Counted from the stretch's first letter, positions 24,493-36,561 are shown. The stretch is DNA of 64,000 nt from Basidiobolus meristosporus CBS 931.73 (GCA_002104905.1 MCFE01000024.1:124001-188000); one strand, 5' to 3'. Numbers and translations: made by a program. The notes: generated by a model not told the origin, from the sequence alone.

Positions 24493-25545
24493 GGTTATGA
24501 GCCCCAAGCTTGCTGTCCTCTTGGTGTCTACTTTTCTCTCAATCCTTCTCTGCTAGTCAGGAGGAAGACTTTCCATACTATTGCTCTGCCAATGCAAAAG
24601 AGGACTGTGAGTACTCAATGTAGTACCCACTCTTCGCCCAAGAGTTCTCCCAAGAGTTCCCTCCAGAGTCCTACCCAAAGTCCTCCAGTATCCTCCCTAT
24701 GATTCCCCCATGCGTCCCCCCTCCTATCCCTGCCCTTATCTAGTTAGAACACTTACCATAACAGGAAGGCGTTCACACCCCTATTTTATAACACATTGTC
24801 TATTGTCTAAGCCCCCCAAGTGATATATATATCTACCCAATTGAACCAGGAAGAACAACAAGATTTGGACAAAATAAACAGAAGTCTTTATTACCTTGCT
24901 ACCTTCTATCGGAAGCTATTCTGAACCAAGTGGTACTGACTTGACCTACAAGCTCTCCCACTCATCAAGTACAGTCAGTAATAACCCACAAGGACTACTG
25001 CTGCTACAGGACTATGTTTATGAGGATATTGCTGTGGAGAAGAAGGCCTTACCTTCAAAAGATGCTTTCAGTAACTACTCAAGTTAGTTGTGAAGAAGAA
25101 GCAATCAAATTGGCATGTAACTATGTCAAGAAATATAGTATGTTGGTGCTCTACCACTACTGAAGAAAATTGCGTAATTCCAGCAATTGAGGGTCCAGAT
25201 CTACAATGAAGTATACTGCAATATGTATTCATAGGACCCCAATTTACTGTTACATGAGTTTTTGGATAGGATTCTGTGGTAATGGAAAGTACTCCACTAC
25301 TACAATATCTCTAAACCAATATTGCACTCATTTCTTTATTTTGCTTTTTGCTATCGTAACACACAAGTGAAAGATTGAGAATTTCCAACTTTGATGAACA
25401 AATGCTCCAGACCCTGACAAGCAATCCACCCAAGAATATTATGTCATACAGAACACGTAGTAGCCAACACATGTTTCAAATTACAGCTCATTTGAAGCAG
25501 TACTTAAGGAGTTATGACCAAAAGAGTCCAACTATTATATATACT
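24493..25545. other. Left internal part of element B
   Basis: A primer-binding site at 24493-24505 is followed by a gag-like start (MSPKL) that breaks at once. Pyrimidine-rich DNA with repeated CCCAAGAGTTC-like units occurs near 24635-24700. One 63-codon open frame (24896-25087) has no known domain. No pol motif is visible. Confidence 0.4.
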
Positions 25546-25728
25546 AGACTTGTTCCGTTGGATAGTGCCACATCATGCCAGCCTATTTATAGTGCCGGAT
25601 TGATCTGGCACCCTACGGCACTATCTGGCCCTATAATTTCTACCATGATGCCTGTGGTATGATACAGCTACTGGTAATTTTACTCAATTTTACTTATGTT
25701 GCTCAGAATAGTGCTTTCCTTGCTTTAT

Positions 25729-26613
25729 TTACTCTTCATAATGCTCCAGACACATTTCTCTCAGTGGATGTCTTCTTGTATGAACATACTGTGCATTAAT
25801 AAGTATCTTAACTATTTTACCTATTCTGCTGTTTTCTCCTATATATGACTTTCCTCTGTATTTACCTGCCAATATGCTGAATCTCTTCAGATATCCAAAT
25901 GTGTGCTCTACCCTTACTCTGAAATGATTAAATATCTCATTGCAGAGCTTCTGCTTCCTGCTAAGTACACCATTCCTTGGCTTCCTATAAGCTGTAATAC
26001 ATCCTAATCTCTGACAATCCTCTCCTATATAAGCTAAGTCTGCCATACATTTCTCCCCTCTACTGAATTCAGGATGATTCTCTACCCAGAGTGCTTTGTC
26101 ATGCCTACTTCCAGCAAATGGCCCACTAAACCAGATGATGTTACCCTCAATGTCAGACAGTGCTTGAAACTTCACACAGTGTGCCTTGTACTTGCCAGAA
26201 TAAAAATGCCTCTGCCCTCTAGAAGGTCTGTTAATCCTCACTGGGAAGGTATCCAAAATACTCCTGATATGGAACCTGTTGCTGAACACTCTGGGATATG
26301 GAAGTCTATTGGAGCTTCTGAACCTAGTATTCCAAGCTTGCTCTAAGTCATTCATACCCTCTGCAAGGTGGTTCTCCATTGCTGTCAGCTGGGAATGAAA
26401 GCTTCTAGGACTTTTGTTGCCATGGATGGTGGGATGAAACCTGGTAGGGCAATAGTTCTTGTAATAGCAGAGAAGCTTGACAAGGGATCTCCTTGAGTAG
26501 ATTGGGGTTGATGGTCCACAGTACTTGGAATAGATCTCCTCTAGTGTGTCAAAAGGAAATCCAGTGGTAGTGATGGGATTGATGAGAAAAGACCATTCAG
26601 ATGAGTAAGTCAT
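25729..26613 (-). CDS. Harbinger DDE transposase, intact
   Basis: This cut-and-paste nuclease of the PIF/Harbinger (DDE_Tnp_4) type has 294 residues from MTYSSEW; a Met 14 codons earlier is in frame but not conserved as a start in copy 2. Probable catalytic residues are D121 (ILDTFPVRI), D192 (CMADLAYIGED) and E236 (RVRVEHTFGYLKRF). The accessory GSRHDKALW motif lies at about 168-176. The N-terminus looks like a small helical DNA-binding region. No stop or frameshift interrupts it, unlike almost every other transposon gene here. The start site lies about 360 bp from the divergent second gene, so they likely share a promoter region. Confidence 0.85.
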   Translation of the reverse strand: MTYSSEWSFLINPITTTGFPFDTLEEIYSKYCGPSTPIYSRRSLVKLLCYYKNYCPTRFHPTIHGNKSPRSFHSQLTAMENHLAEGMNDLEQAWNTRFRSSNRLPYPRVFSNRFHIRSILDTFPVRINRPSRGQRHFYSGKYKAHCVKFQALSDIEGNIIWFSGPFAGSRHDKALWVENHPEFSRGEKCMADLAYIGEDCQRLGCITAYRKPRNGVLSRKQKLCNEIFNHFRVRVEHTFGYLKRFSILAGKYRGKSYIGENSRIGKIVKILINAQYVHTRRHPLREMCLEHYEE

Positions 26614-26972
26614 ATTAAAATTGGTGGATGATTGTATTAAAGCGATTTGAATCAATTTGGCGCGATCTGCCTTATTTATCTGATTTTTAATACATTATGG
26701 TTAAATCTCCATCAATTGCCATGTATCCCATCATTATGTCGCAAAAATCATCCGCAAACAATGCCTTGGTACTTTTATTGATGCTTTAAGCATAGGTCTA
26801 TAATCAAATAGGAAATCTGCAATTGATGTGATCTGATCCGTGTCAACGTGATCCAAGATGCATCATGCATAATATATGGAAAATTCAACAATCACATTAG
26901 TTTTCATATATATTTCATATAAGACCAGGTTGATGCCAATATACTGCTGTATAAGTATCCAAATCCGTTGCT
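26614..26972. promoter_or_regulatory. Divergent intergenic region of Harbinger element 1
   Basis: This spacer separates the two head-to-head transposon genes. It contains AT-rich TATA-like strings (TATATATTTCATATAAG, about 26905-26922). A corresponding spacer lies at about 32203-32561 in copy 2. Promoter function is inferred from the layout. Confidence 0.35.
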
Positions 26973-28220
26973 ATGGTCCCCATACCAAGCCTCAACTCAT
27001 CTTTAGTACAACCCAGACAAAACCCATCCCCCAGCTCACAAGCACAGTCCGGACCAGAAAAGTCAATGTTGGATCCGTTTGAGTTCTCGCCAAATGATTT
27101 TAGTATGGCCCAAGTGTCTATGATGAGCCTTCATACAGATATTTGGGCACTACTGATTAATCTAGCAGAACTAGATACCTCAGAGAGTCGACAAAGATGG
27201 AAGAATTTGAGTAGAAAGCTGTGGCATGAGCTCTACATCAAGATGCCAGCCAATGTATGTAAAAAGATATATAACAAGACAAGTATTGAAATCAAGAATG
27301 AGCTGAGAGTGAGGGGATTTGATGAAGAAGCCGCGTAGGAGCAATTTTGCGCACAATTTGCATGGTACAGGCTGGACGCGTCGGTTTGTGCCTCAACTTT
27401 GGGAACCAAAGAGATTTTGAATGAGTTTTTGCCTCAAATGACTAATGTACTACTTGATATATTAGTAGTGCTAAGTGGCTTCTGAGAGCAATATACACAG
27501 GACTCATCCAGGCAACAGCTCCAAAGTATCAGACAGAGGGTAAGTGAATACCTTGAGGAATCAGATGGTGAGCTTCAGGAGGAAGAATACAGACCGCAAG
27601 CAGCATCATCCAGATTGCACCAGCACGCCTTGCTGGATTCCCTACCATCTCTTGCAACCACAGCGCGCCAGTGCACGTCAGTTCAGACCACGCCAACACC
27701 CTTTACCAGAACGCCCCGCATTGAGTCAACTCACGTTGGGTCAACACGTGCGCTTCAGAGCAAAACTACAAGAACTCACCAAACTGCTCATTTAGACACA
27801 AGTCCATTGGAGCTGACCAAGTCGCGTCAACTTGCAGCATCATATTGAACTCTGCCAAGGGCCATCTCAACGTGTCAAGGCGCGCCTGCGCGTGCCATTT
27901 TGCCTGACCATCAGCAAGTTACTTCTGGTGAACTGACTGATGATGACCAACATGAAGTGCCTCAACCACCGGAGCCCTTGGCAAGTAAAAGAACGCGTCA
28001 GCGCGTGGCACTACAGGCCGGTTCAGTTGGTTCAGTCGGAGCAACTCAGCGCGGCCAAGCTGTAGCATCGCACTCATCAACTAGGAGGCAAAATACTGAC
28101 TACAAATACACAAGTAGCCAAGATGATAGTCAGCCAGGGGGTAGTATAGGTTTGCAAAGTGAGTCACTACCAAATGCTTCAGTAGTAATCCCTGTGAGAA
28201 AAAAACCCAGGAGAAGATGA
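26973..28220 (+). pseudogene. Harbinger second protein, broken copy
   Basis: The frame opens MVPIPSLNSS at 26973 and has a premature TAG at 27336-27338, where copy 2 has Trp (EEAAWEQF). Downstream the same frame stays largely open to a basic end VRKKPRRR (28220), interrupted by a TGA after VLSGF and one after LAASY, both also present in copy 2. In Harbinger elements this position is held by a Myb/SANT-like accessory protein needed for nuclear import and target binding. The Trp-rich segment RWKNLSRKLWHELY could be such a domain, but I do not see a canonical Myb. Confidence 0.6.
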
Positions 28221-28963
28221 TGCGATTGCTTTGAATCGCTCACATTTGTAATGATCCTGACAACCCTTTTTTTTTGCAATCCAAATCAAGCAATTGCAAA
28301 TCAGTGATCATCAAATTTTTGATATAAGTAATATCAAGGTCGCCTCACATTTGAGACAGAACCCCTGTAAATAAACACCCTGCATATATATACGTCATCT
28401 GTAATACCAGTGCAGCTGTTGGATCTGTTTTGCACCTACACGATCGCTTGCGTGCTGGCTATGACACCTTGTCCAATCACTAGGATCAGGGATTTACTTG
28501 CTCAATGAGCAAAATGGGATATTTGATAGCAAATCAGGTGGCTTTTTTAGTAGTCAATGAGCCAATTGGGGGCTACCAGCTTCAGGATACTTTTGGACCA
28601 ATTAACCACTGAGATACCGTCCAATTGGAGTGAGGGTAACCAAAATGGTAAGTATTAGCATAGTTTATAGTGTGATACACATTTATTTCCATTTACATTA
28701 AAGAAACATATCCAAATACCGGATTTTACCTGCCATAATGGCGGTATCCAATTGCGCACGTGATGCTAACATTACGAGTTGGCGCAATCATCCGTTCCAA
28801 CCTCATTGTGTCAGATTGTGCCATAGTGTGTGAGATTGTCCCGCATAGTGCAAAATCATCCAAGAACAATCCTTCCTTCTGGTAGCTATAATATTGCGCC
28901 CAATTGTTCTTTACAACCGCGGATCACACCACATGCCCTGGCACGGTACGATGGAACAAGTCT

Positions 28964-30226
28964 ATTATGCCTTATTGCTAGGATTACTATGGTGACTTTG
29001 ATCACATGTAACTTTCAAACCAGCCAATCAAATCACATGATATTTTCACAGGTGCTGCGCCTATGTCCGATCTGCGCCACTGCAAATTTTAGCTTTGTAT
29101 CACGTGTATTGCTTGTGCAATCGCCCAAAAACTTTGATCCTTCAAAATTTTCATATATATGACTTCCCCAGCTGAAAAATAAAGAGAGAGCCTCTCTTTC
29201 CAGAATCTCCACACTACAATTACAAGTTTAAAGGTTATAAGACTTCCCCTGCATCACTTGCACTGTTGAGTATTCTGACTTTGACTGGTACTACATCAGT
29301 AAAGAGACTGCAAACCTCACAAGAATCCAATCTAAGTTCTACAAGAAACTACCACTTTTCTGTCAGAAAAGTCCCCTCTAAGAAACCCCTTTACTCCGAA
29401 GAAGCCCCTTTAGGCTCCCCTTTAGTGTAAAGTCCACTTTAGAGACCACTACAAGAAGCCCCTTTACTCTAAAGACACCCCTTTAGACACCCCTTTAGGT
29501 CTAAAGACCCCTTTAAAGACTTCTACAACACACCCCTTTAGGTTAAAGGGAAGTTCAGAATTGCCAGATTAGGAAATATCTTCTCAGAAAGGAAAGTGAC
29601 TTCCAAATAAGGAAAAGTTACTATAAAAGTAAATAAGCCCATTAGTCAACAGAAGGTCAGAACACTGCTGTAGAAGTGATAAACACTGCCTACAGTATAT
29701 TTTGAGCCCAAGATTGAGGAAATTAGTGAAAGTTATATCTTCTATTGGTATATCAAACTCCCAATAAACTATTTCAATATTAGCATACTGGAAGTTGTTG
29801 TATATTGATGATTAGCCTCTACATTGTAGAACAAGCCCCAAACTAATCATAATACAACACAACAATTCTATCCTGAATTGCAAAAATATAGATTATTATT
29901 GAATGATTACCGGAGGAGGATTTTACCAAAATCTGTTGCCACTCAAAATACAGCTGAGAATGCAAATACTGGAGCTGTTAACTGCCATTCCAGACTATGT
30001 ATTGATGGAAAAAGATCTCAGAAATAAGCTCTCTGAGTTGCAAGGATCCCAATGACATATAATACATATATATCCACCTGGAGTACAGATATGTACTACA
30101 CAATCCATTGGAAGAATGCTTTAATTGTATCAAGTATTTTGATACTAAAGCCAATGTACCAGGAACTAAATATGGAGCTGTTAGACATGCTATTACTCTG
30201 TTTAAGTCTCAAAACAGTGGGAGAAT
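28964..30226. other. Spacer between the two Harbinger copies
   Basis: This holds 1263 bp of element B interior or older repeat. Positions 28970-29230 look like the 3' half of an LTR, with TATATATGACTT followed by AATAAAG and a transcript-like leader. The CCCCTTTA cluster (29370-29545) follows. No convincing coding region is visible. The direction in which this spacer originally lay cannot be told, because recombination between the inverted Harbinger copies could flip it. Confidence 0.4.
29370..29545 (+). repeat. CCCCTTTA-rich degenerate repeat cluster
   Basis: About eight copies of CCCCTTTA(G/C) occur at irregular spacing, interleaved with complementary CTAAAG strings. Pairs such as CTTTAG and CTAAAG could form small hairpins. 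The spacing is too irregular for a simple minisatellite or a CRISPR array. Confidence 0.6.
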
Positions 30227-31689
30227 AGACTTGTTCCATTGTACCGTGCCAGGGCGCGTGGCGCAATCCGCGGTTGTAAAGAACAATAGGGCGCAATATT
30301 ATAGCTACCAGAAGGCAGGATTGTTCTTGGACAATTTCACACTATGCGGGACAATCTTGCACACTATGGCACAATCTGACATGATGAGGTTGGCACGGAT
30401 GATTGCGCCAACTTGTAATGTTTGCATCACATGCGCGATTGGATACCGCTATTATGGCAGGTAAAATCCGGTGTTTGGATATGTTTCTTTAATGTAAATG
30501 GAAATAAATGTGTATCACACTATAAACTACACTGATACTTACCATTTTGGTTACCCTCACTCCAATTGGACAGTATCTCAGTGGTTAATTGGTCCAAAAG
30601 TATCTTGAAGCTGGCAGCCCCCAATTGGCTCATTGACTACTGAAAAAGCTACCTGATTTGCCATCAAATATCCCATTTTGCCAATTGAGCAAGTAAATCC
30701 CTGATCCTAGTGATAGGACAAGGTGTCATAGCTAGCATGCAAGCAATTGTGTAGGTGCAAAACAGATCCAATAGCTGCACTGGTATTACAGATGATGTAT
30801 ATATATGCAGGGTGTTTATTTATAGGGGTTCTGTCTCAAATGTGAGACAACCTTGATATTACTTATATCAAAAATTTGATGATCACTGATTTGCAATGGC
30901 TTGATTTGGATTGCAAAAAAAAAGGGTTGTTGGGATCATTACAAATGTGAGCAATTCAAAGCGATCGCATCATCTTCTCCTGGGTTTTTTTCTCACAGGG
31001 ATTGCTACTGAAGCATTTGGCAGTGACTCACTTTGCACACCTATACTACTTCCTGGCTGACTATCATCTAGGCTACTTGTGTATTTGTACTCAGTATGTT
31101 GCCTCCTAGTTGATGAGTGCAATGCAGCAGCTTGGCCGTGCTGAATTGCTCCAACTGAACCAACTGCACCGGCCTGTAGTGCCATGCGCTGACTTGTTCC
31201 TTTACTTGCCAAGGGCTCCAGTGGTTGAGGCACTTCATGTTGGTCATCATCAGTCAGTTCACCAGAAGTAACTTGCTGATGGTCAGGCAAAACAGCATGC
31301 ACAGGCGTGCATTGACGCATTGAGATGGCCCTTGGCTGAGTTCAATGTGATGCTGCATGTTGACGCAACTTGGTCTGCTCCAATGGACTCGTGTCTAAAT
31401 GAGCAGTTTGGCAAGTTCTTGTAGTTTTGCTCTGAAGCATGCACGTTGACTTGATGCGGGGTGTTCTGGTAAAGGGTGTTGGCATGGTCTGGACTGACGT
31501 GCACCGGCACGCTGTGGTTGCAAGAGATGGTAGGGAATCCAGCAAGGCGTGCTGGCGCAATCTGGATGATGCTGCTTGCGGTCTGTATTCTTCCTCCTGA
31601 AGCTCACCATCTGATTCCTCAAGGTATTCACTTACCCTCTGTCTGATACTTTGGAGCTGTTGCCTGGATGAGTCCTGTGTATATTGCTC

Positions 31690-32202
31690 TCAGAAGCCAC
31701 TTAGCTCTACTAATATATCACGTAGTATATTAGTCATTTGAGGCAAAAACTCATTCAAAATCTCTTTGGTTCCCAAAGTTGAGGCACAAACAGACGTGTC
31801 CAGCCCATACTGTGCCAATTGCGTGCAAAATTGTTCCCACGCGGCTTCTTTGTCAAATCCCCTCACTCTCAGCTCATTCTTGATTTCAATACTTGTCTTG
31901 TTATATATCTTTTTACATACATCGGCTGGCATCTTGATGTAGAACTCATGCCACAGCTTTCTACTCCAATTCTTCCATCTTTGTTGACTCTCTGAGGTAT
32001 CTAGTTCTGCTAGATTAATCAGTAGTGCCCAAATATCTGTATGAAGGCTCATCATAGACACTTGGGCCATACTAAAATCATTTGGCAAGAACTCAAACGG
32101 ATCCAACATTGACTTTTCCGGTCCGGACTGCGCTTGTGAGCTGGGGGATGGGTTTTGTCTGGGTTGTACTAAAGATGAGTTGAGGCTTGGTATGGGGACC
32201 AT
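31690..32202 (-). CDS. Harbinger second protein, intact first ORF
   Basis: The protein has 170 residues, running from MVPIPSLNSS to ILVELSGF. It is open where copy 1 has a stop. It has a Pro/Gln/Ser-rich leader and then a helical, Trp-rich segment (QRWKNWSRKLWHEFYIKM, about residues 74-91). The region may correspond to the Myb/SANT-like accessory protein of Harbinger elements, inferred from position rather than motif. Beyond its TGA the same frame continues to about 30970 and ends VRKKPRRR, a possible nuclear localisation signal. An intron or a longer ancestral protein is therefore possible. Confidence 0.55.
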   Translation of the reverse strand: MVPIPSLNSSLVQPRQNPSPSSQAQSGPEKSMLDPFEFLPNDFSMAQVSMMSLHTDIWALLINLAELDTSESQQRWKNWSRKLWHEFYIKMPADVCKKIYNKTSIEIKNELRVRGFDKEAAWEQFCTQLAQYGLDTSVCASTLGTKEILNEFLPQMTNILRDILVELSGF

Positions 32203-32561
32203 AGCAACGGATTTGGATACTTATACAGCAGTATATTGGCATCAACCTGGTCTTATATGAAATATATATGAAAACTAATGTGATTGTTGAATTTTCCATA
32301 TATTATGCATGATGCATCTTGGATTGCGTTGACACGGATTAAATCACATCAATTGCAGATTTCCTATTTGATTATAGACCTACGATTAATGCATCAATAA
32401 AAGTACTAAGGCATTGTTTGTGGATGATTTTTGCTACATAATGATGGGATACATGGCAATTGATGGAGATTTAACCATAATGCATTAAAAATCAGATAAA
32501 TAACGCAGATTGCGCCAAATTGATTTAAACCACCTCCATACAATCATCCATCAATTTTAAT

Positions 32562-33446
32562 ATGACTTACTCATCTGAATGGTCTTTTCTGATCAATCCC
32601 ATCACTACCACTGGATTTCCTTTTGACACACTAGGGGAGATCTATTCCAAGTACTGTGGACCATCAACCCCAATCTACTCAAGGAGATCCCTTGTTAAGC
32701 TTCTCTGCTATTACAAGAACTGTTGCCCTACAAGGTTTCATCCCACCATCCATGGCAACAAAAGTCCTAGAAGCTTTCATGCCCAGCTGACAGCAATGGA
32801 GAACCACCTTGCAGAGGGTATGAATGACTTAGAGCAAGCTTGGAATACTAGGTTCAGAAGCTCCAATAGACTTCCATATCCCAGAGTGTTCAGCAACAGG
32901 TTCCATATCAGGAGTATTTTGGATACCTTCCCAGTGAGGATTAACAGACCTTCTAGTGGGCAGAGGCATTTTTATTCTGGCAAGTACAAGGCACACTGTG
33001 TGAAGTTTCAAGCACTGTCTGACATTGAGGGTAACATCATCTGGTTTAGTGGGCCATTTGCTGGAAGTAGGCATGACAAAGCACTCTGGGTAGAGAATTA
33101 TCCTAAATTCAGTAGAGGGGAGAAATGTATGGCAGACTTAGCCTATATAGGAGAGGATTGTCAGAGATTAGGATGTATTACAGCTTATAGGAAGCCAAGG
33201 AATGGTGTGCTTAGCAGGAAGCAGAAGCTCTACAATGAGATATTTAATCATTTCAGAGTAAGGGTAGAGCACACATTTGGATATCTGAAGAGATTCAGCA
33301 TATTGGCAGGTAAATACTGAGGAAAGTCATATATAGGAGAAAACAGCAGTATAGGTAAAATAGTTAAGATACTTATTAATGCACAGTATGTTCATACAAG
33401 AAGACATCCACTGAGAGAAATGTGTCTGGAGCATTATGAAGAGTAA
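32562..33446 (+). pseudogene. Harbinger DDE transposase, prematurely stopped
   Basis: It begins MTYSSEW and is nearly identical to the intact minus-strand copy at 25729-26613. A TGA at 33318-33320, replacing an AGA (Arg) codon, stops it after 252 residues. The DDE residues lie upstream of the stop, but about 42 C-terminal residues are lost; they resume in frame and end LEHYEE at 33446. Confidence 0.8.
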
Positions 33447-33629
33447 ATAAAGCAAGGAAAGCACTATTCTGAGCAACATAAGTAAAATTGAGTAAAATTA
33501 CCAGTAGCTGTATCATACCACAGGCATCATGGTAGAAATTATAGGGCCAGATAGTGCCGTAGAGTGTCAGATCAATCCAGCACCATAAACCGGCTGGCAC
33601 TATGTGGCACTATCCAACGGAACAAGTCT

Positions 33630-35091
33630 AATGTATTATAAAATTTAGCAAAATCAACTCAAGAAGATTCTACCACCAGCCAAAGAAGTGAAGCATATAA
33701 TTGCAAGCCTGATTGGAGTATACAACCAAACAACAGTTGGTCAGTACACAGCTGAGAGCCACTCAGAAGATAACATACTACTTAATACTTGTTATATATA
33801 TCTCGTTTATTACAGTGGGGGAAAACACTTGGTGATATTTAACATCTCTGGATCAGATCTGAAGAATTTTGATTGATCAAATCACCACCAAGCTCCACAA
33901 TTCAGGATACTGATATATTAGAGTCTAATATCAAAGTTGTGAAGAAGTTAGCTATCAAATGCAGTTTATTTGAATAAATTTGGTCAACTCTGTCAATCGT
34001 TGTGACTGCTCTAAGTGAATGCCAGTTTTGATTACTTCACTCTCAAATAGACAGATATTCTGGAACAATGATGTCAGGGAGACTCTTGTGCTCAAAAACA
34101 CTGTGGTCCCACCTGCAAGGAAGTCCAGAACCACCCACAAAAGGATTAATTCCTGGGTCATCAGCAGAAAAAGAAAAGAAGAAAAAATGGAAAATACTAC
34201 TACAGCAAACAAGGGTATTTCCCAAATTGAGCCAAGACTTATGTAGGCCATATTTGGACTATCTGGCAATGCAGATATGCTCTATGGAGCCTCTTGTACC
34301 ACATTTTCAAGCCAGAAATCCCAGAAGAGCCTTGAAACTTCAACAGGATCTGTCAGATATTGTAGTATATATTAGAACAGATTATTTAATGCAGAAGTCT
34401 TGATGTCTGCTGTCTATAAAGCTGAAAGAAAATGGTGCAAGGATCAATCAAGATAGTTTTTATGGATTCTGCAGTCACTGAGAAGACCGGTTAGCCTTTC
34501 AAACTGACCTCAAGGTTGCAAATAACTATCAGGAGAATAAGGATAATCAAAGCCCTTGTTAACAAGAATCCCACCTCCGGAAAAGTGCCAATCTCTATTC
34601 TGCATGTATATTCTGATAAGACAAAAGCAGCTGTATCAATACAAATCAGTAGAAGCACTCTAAGAATAGCTACCAAACAACCTGTGGTGTTGTCCAATAC
34701 CAAACTGGGTAAATCAAGAAGCAAATGGACTTTGAACTTATTGCAAATGAAGTAATCAGTCCTAAGAAAGTTATTGCTTCTTAAAGAAGACAAAGATGAC
34801 CATTCTAGATCCTTTTGTGGATCTGAATCACTAAACAGATGTGGTTCAAGTGGGAGCAGGCCATCCTAGCTCAGAGCTGAGCAAAAATCTTCTTTTTTGG
34901 CCATATCATATGTGCCACAGTGCCAGGAAACAAGGATAATCCAGATCAGGCTTAAATGACAAAACCTTAACTTGACCCAAAGTAGGTCACTATTTTTAAC
35001 TCATATAGCATCTACATGATGGAAGTAACTGTCCCTGAGCCTAATATGGACACACAGCAAAGTTGTCTAAATGTATTAGACTGTTGGCCAG
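33630..35091. other. Right internal part of element B
   Basis: Short open frames (34019-34246 and 34068-34403 plus) contain Lys-rich segments but no retroelement motif I can name. The phrase AAATGACAAAACCTTAACTT occurs near 34955 and again near 36196, so some internal duplication is present. Function is unknown. Confidence 0.35.
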
Positions 35092-36162
35092 TGTGGTGGT
35101 GTATAAGTCCAAGGGAGAGATACATCCAACACTTCTCAAGTGTTTTGTGTGCAGGGTGTTCACTGGGTACAATAACCTCTGGCAAAGGCTTGCTAGGAAT
35201 ACTTGGGTTCTATCTCTAATCTAATGTGAAGGGGAATAAAGCCACAAGCTTGTCAAGGGAAAACTATTGAGCCACAATCCCCAACTTAGTTGGCATCTTA
35301 ACAAAAGTATGCGCTGGGTTCAGCGTTCTTTGAGATGACAATGTACTAAAGCTTCCAAAGCCAAAACAACTGTAAACTCCACCAGCAGGGACTTAATAAG
35401 AATGCAGCTGTGGTCAATAGTTACAAAGAAAGAAAAGTATCTTTGCCTGTACAAGAACAAACTTGTGAAAGAATCAAATATAATAAAAGATACCTACTCT
35501 GAGTATTCCTCACAAGTAGTGCCTCAAAGGTCAGTTGGCTGTCAGCGTGGTTTCCTGGGAGTGTCCTGTGGTCTGGGGTTGGAAGTTCAGGTAGCAGCAG
35601 GTAGCAGTGATCACACTAATCAACAGGTTGGTATATTGATAAAAGGGATGATGATTTATTGGTGAGGGATAGCCTCCATTATATACTTTTCCTACTGGCT
35701 AAGTGATTACTAATCATGGTGTTCCAGAAGGTTCCGGATATCAATAGAAATCTTAATGACATAAGAATGACCTGAGAATGTTCTAAGTAGGTGCTGGAAG
35801 GTTCTAAGAGGCACAGCACATGCAACCAATCAGGAATCAGTATTTTGAAACCTGTGTAACATAGGGATACCATATATGGAGTGGAAAAGGTAGGGATGGT
35901 GACACGGGTTGATCATGTGTCACAGGTACTGGCGCGGAGACTTGCCTAATATAGAAGCACTTATAGCTAGTAATCTTACATAAAGTGAGGGGCAACTTAT
36001 GAAATAAGGTAAGCAGGTGTGATAGTCAACCGGCTCATGGGAGAGTACTGATTGGGTAAGACAAATGGGATAAAACTAAAATAAGTGTAGTAGAGATATA
36101 GGGAAGTAGAAAATATGGGAATGAGCACATCTGTCAGTGGGTGTCACTGTCACCCCACTACA
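35092..36162 (-). mobile_element. Element E copy 2, inverted relative to copy 1
   Basis: This 1071-bp unit is flanked by an exact 4-bp duplication CCAG (35088-35091 and 36163-36166). On this strand it starts TGTGGTGGTGTATAAG and ends CACCCCACTACA. It matches copy 1 (18041-19111) along its length, with the same promoter-like TATA string on the minus strand. It is most simply a solo LTR of a Gypsy-like family and has no ORF of its own worth naming. Confidence 0.8.
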
Positions 36163-36561
36163 CCAGAAATAAGGAAACTTGAGATCCGCTGTAAATGACA
36201 AAACCTTAACTTCACCAAATGGGGTCAATTTTGCTCAAAAAAGAAGCTTTAGATAGCCCAGAGGCTATATATTATTATTACAATCTGTCAGTTAGACTCT
36301 ACCTATTATTCAAGTCCATACAACTGAGCAATGTTGTTGATTAGTATAGTGATCAGATCATTCCAATTTTTTAGGCATACTATCAAGTAGATATGCACAT
36401 TGAGTTCCAAGTTACTTGTTCAATTAAGTTGAACACAAATGCATATACTGTTGGATAATATATTAGTCTAGTATGCAACACAGTTATGTCTTATATGCTT
36501 ATTACAGATTGCAAACTCTCAATATGTATTTATTACTTATGAATATTTTGTTGAGTGGGAG
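36163..36561. other. 3' internal end of element B
   Basis: AT-rich, non-coding-looking DNA leads to a polypurine tract (GAGTGGGAG) directly before the right LTR at 36562. Confidence 0.5.

Larger units (their letters stand above)
25546..28963. mobile_element. Harbinger element 1, full length
   Basis: The element starts AGACTTGTTCCGTTGG and ends ATGGAACAAGTCT, giving imperfect terminal inverted repeats. The 3-bp flanks are ACT and ATT, one mismatch from the 3-bp duplication typical of PIF/Harbinger. Two divergent genes lie inside: the DDE transposase on minus and a second protein on plus. It is 3418 bp long and nests in element B. An inverted sister copy lies at 30227-33629. Confidence 0.85.
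30227..33629. mobile_element. Harbinger element 2, full length, inverted relative to element 1
   Basis: It starts AGACTTGTTCCATTG and ends CAACGGAACAAGTCT, 3403 bp, with an exact 3-bp target duplication AAT (30224-30226 and 33630-33632). Gene order is the mirror image of element 1: second protein on minus, transposase on plus. Together the copies form an inverted repeat with 3.4-kb arms and a 1.26-kb spacer. Confidence 0.85.

Noticed and set aside
25545-25546. TA dinucleotide target duplication (Tc1/mariner type) for the Harbinger-ended elements
   Set aside because: Ends are always flanked by TA, but comparison of the MITE site with the uninterrupted LTR shows a 3-bp AAT duplication with the element starting AGACTTG, and the transposase is of the Harbinger type.
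29370-29545. CRISPR-like array
   Set aside because: Repeat units are 8 bp with irregular spacing, in a eukaryotic transposon context; there are no constant-length spacers.
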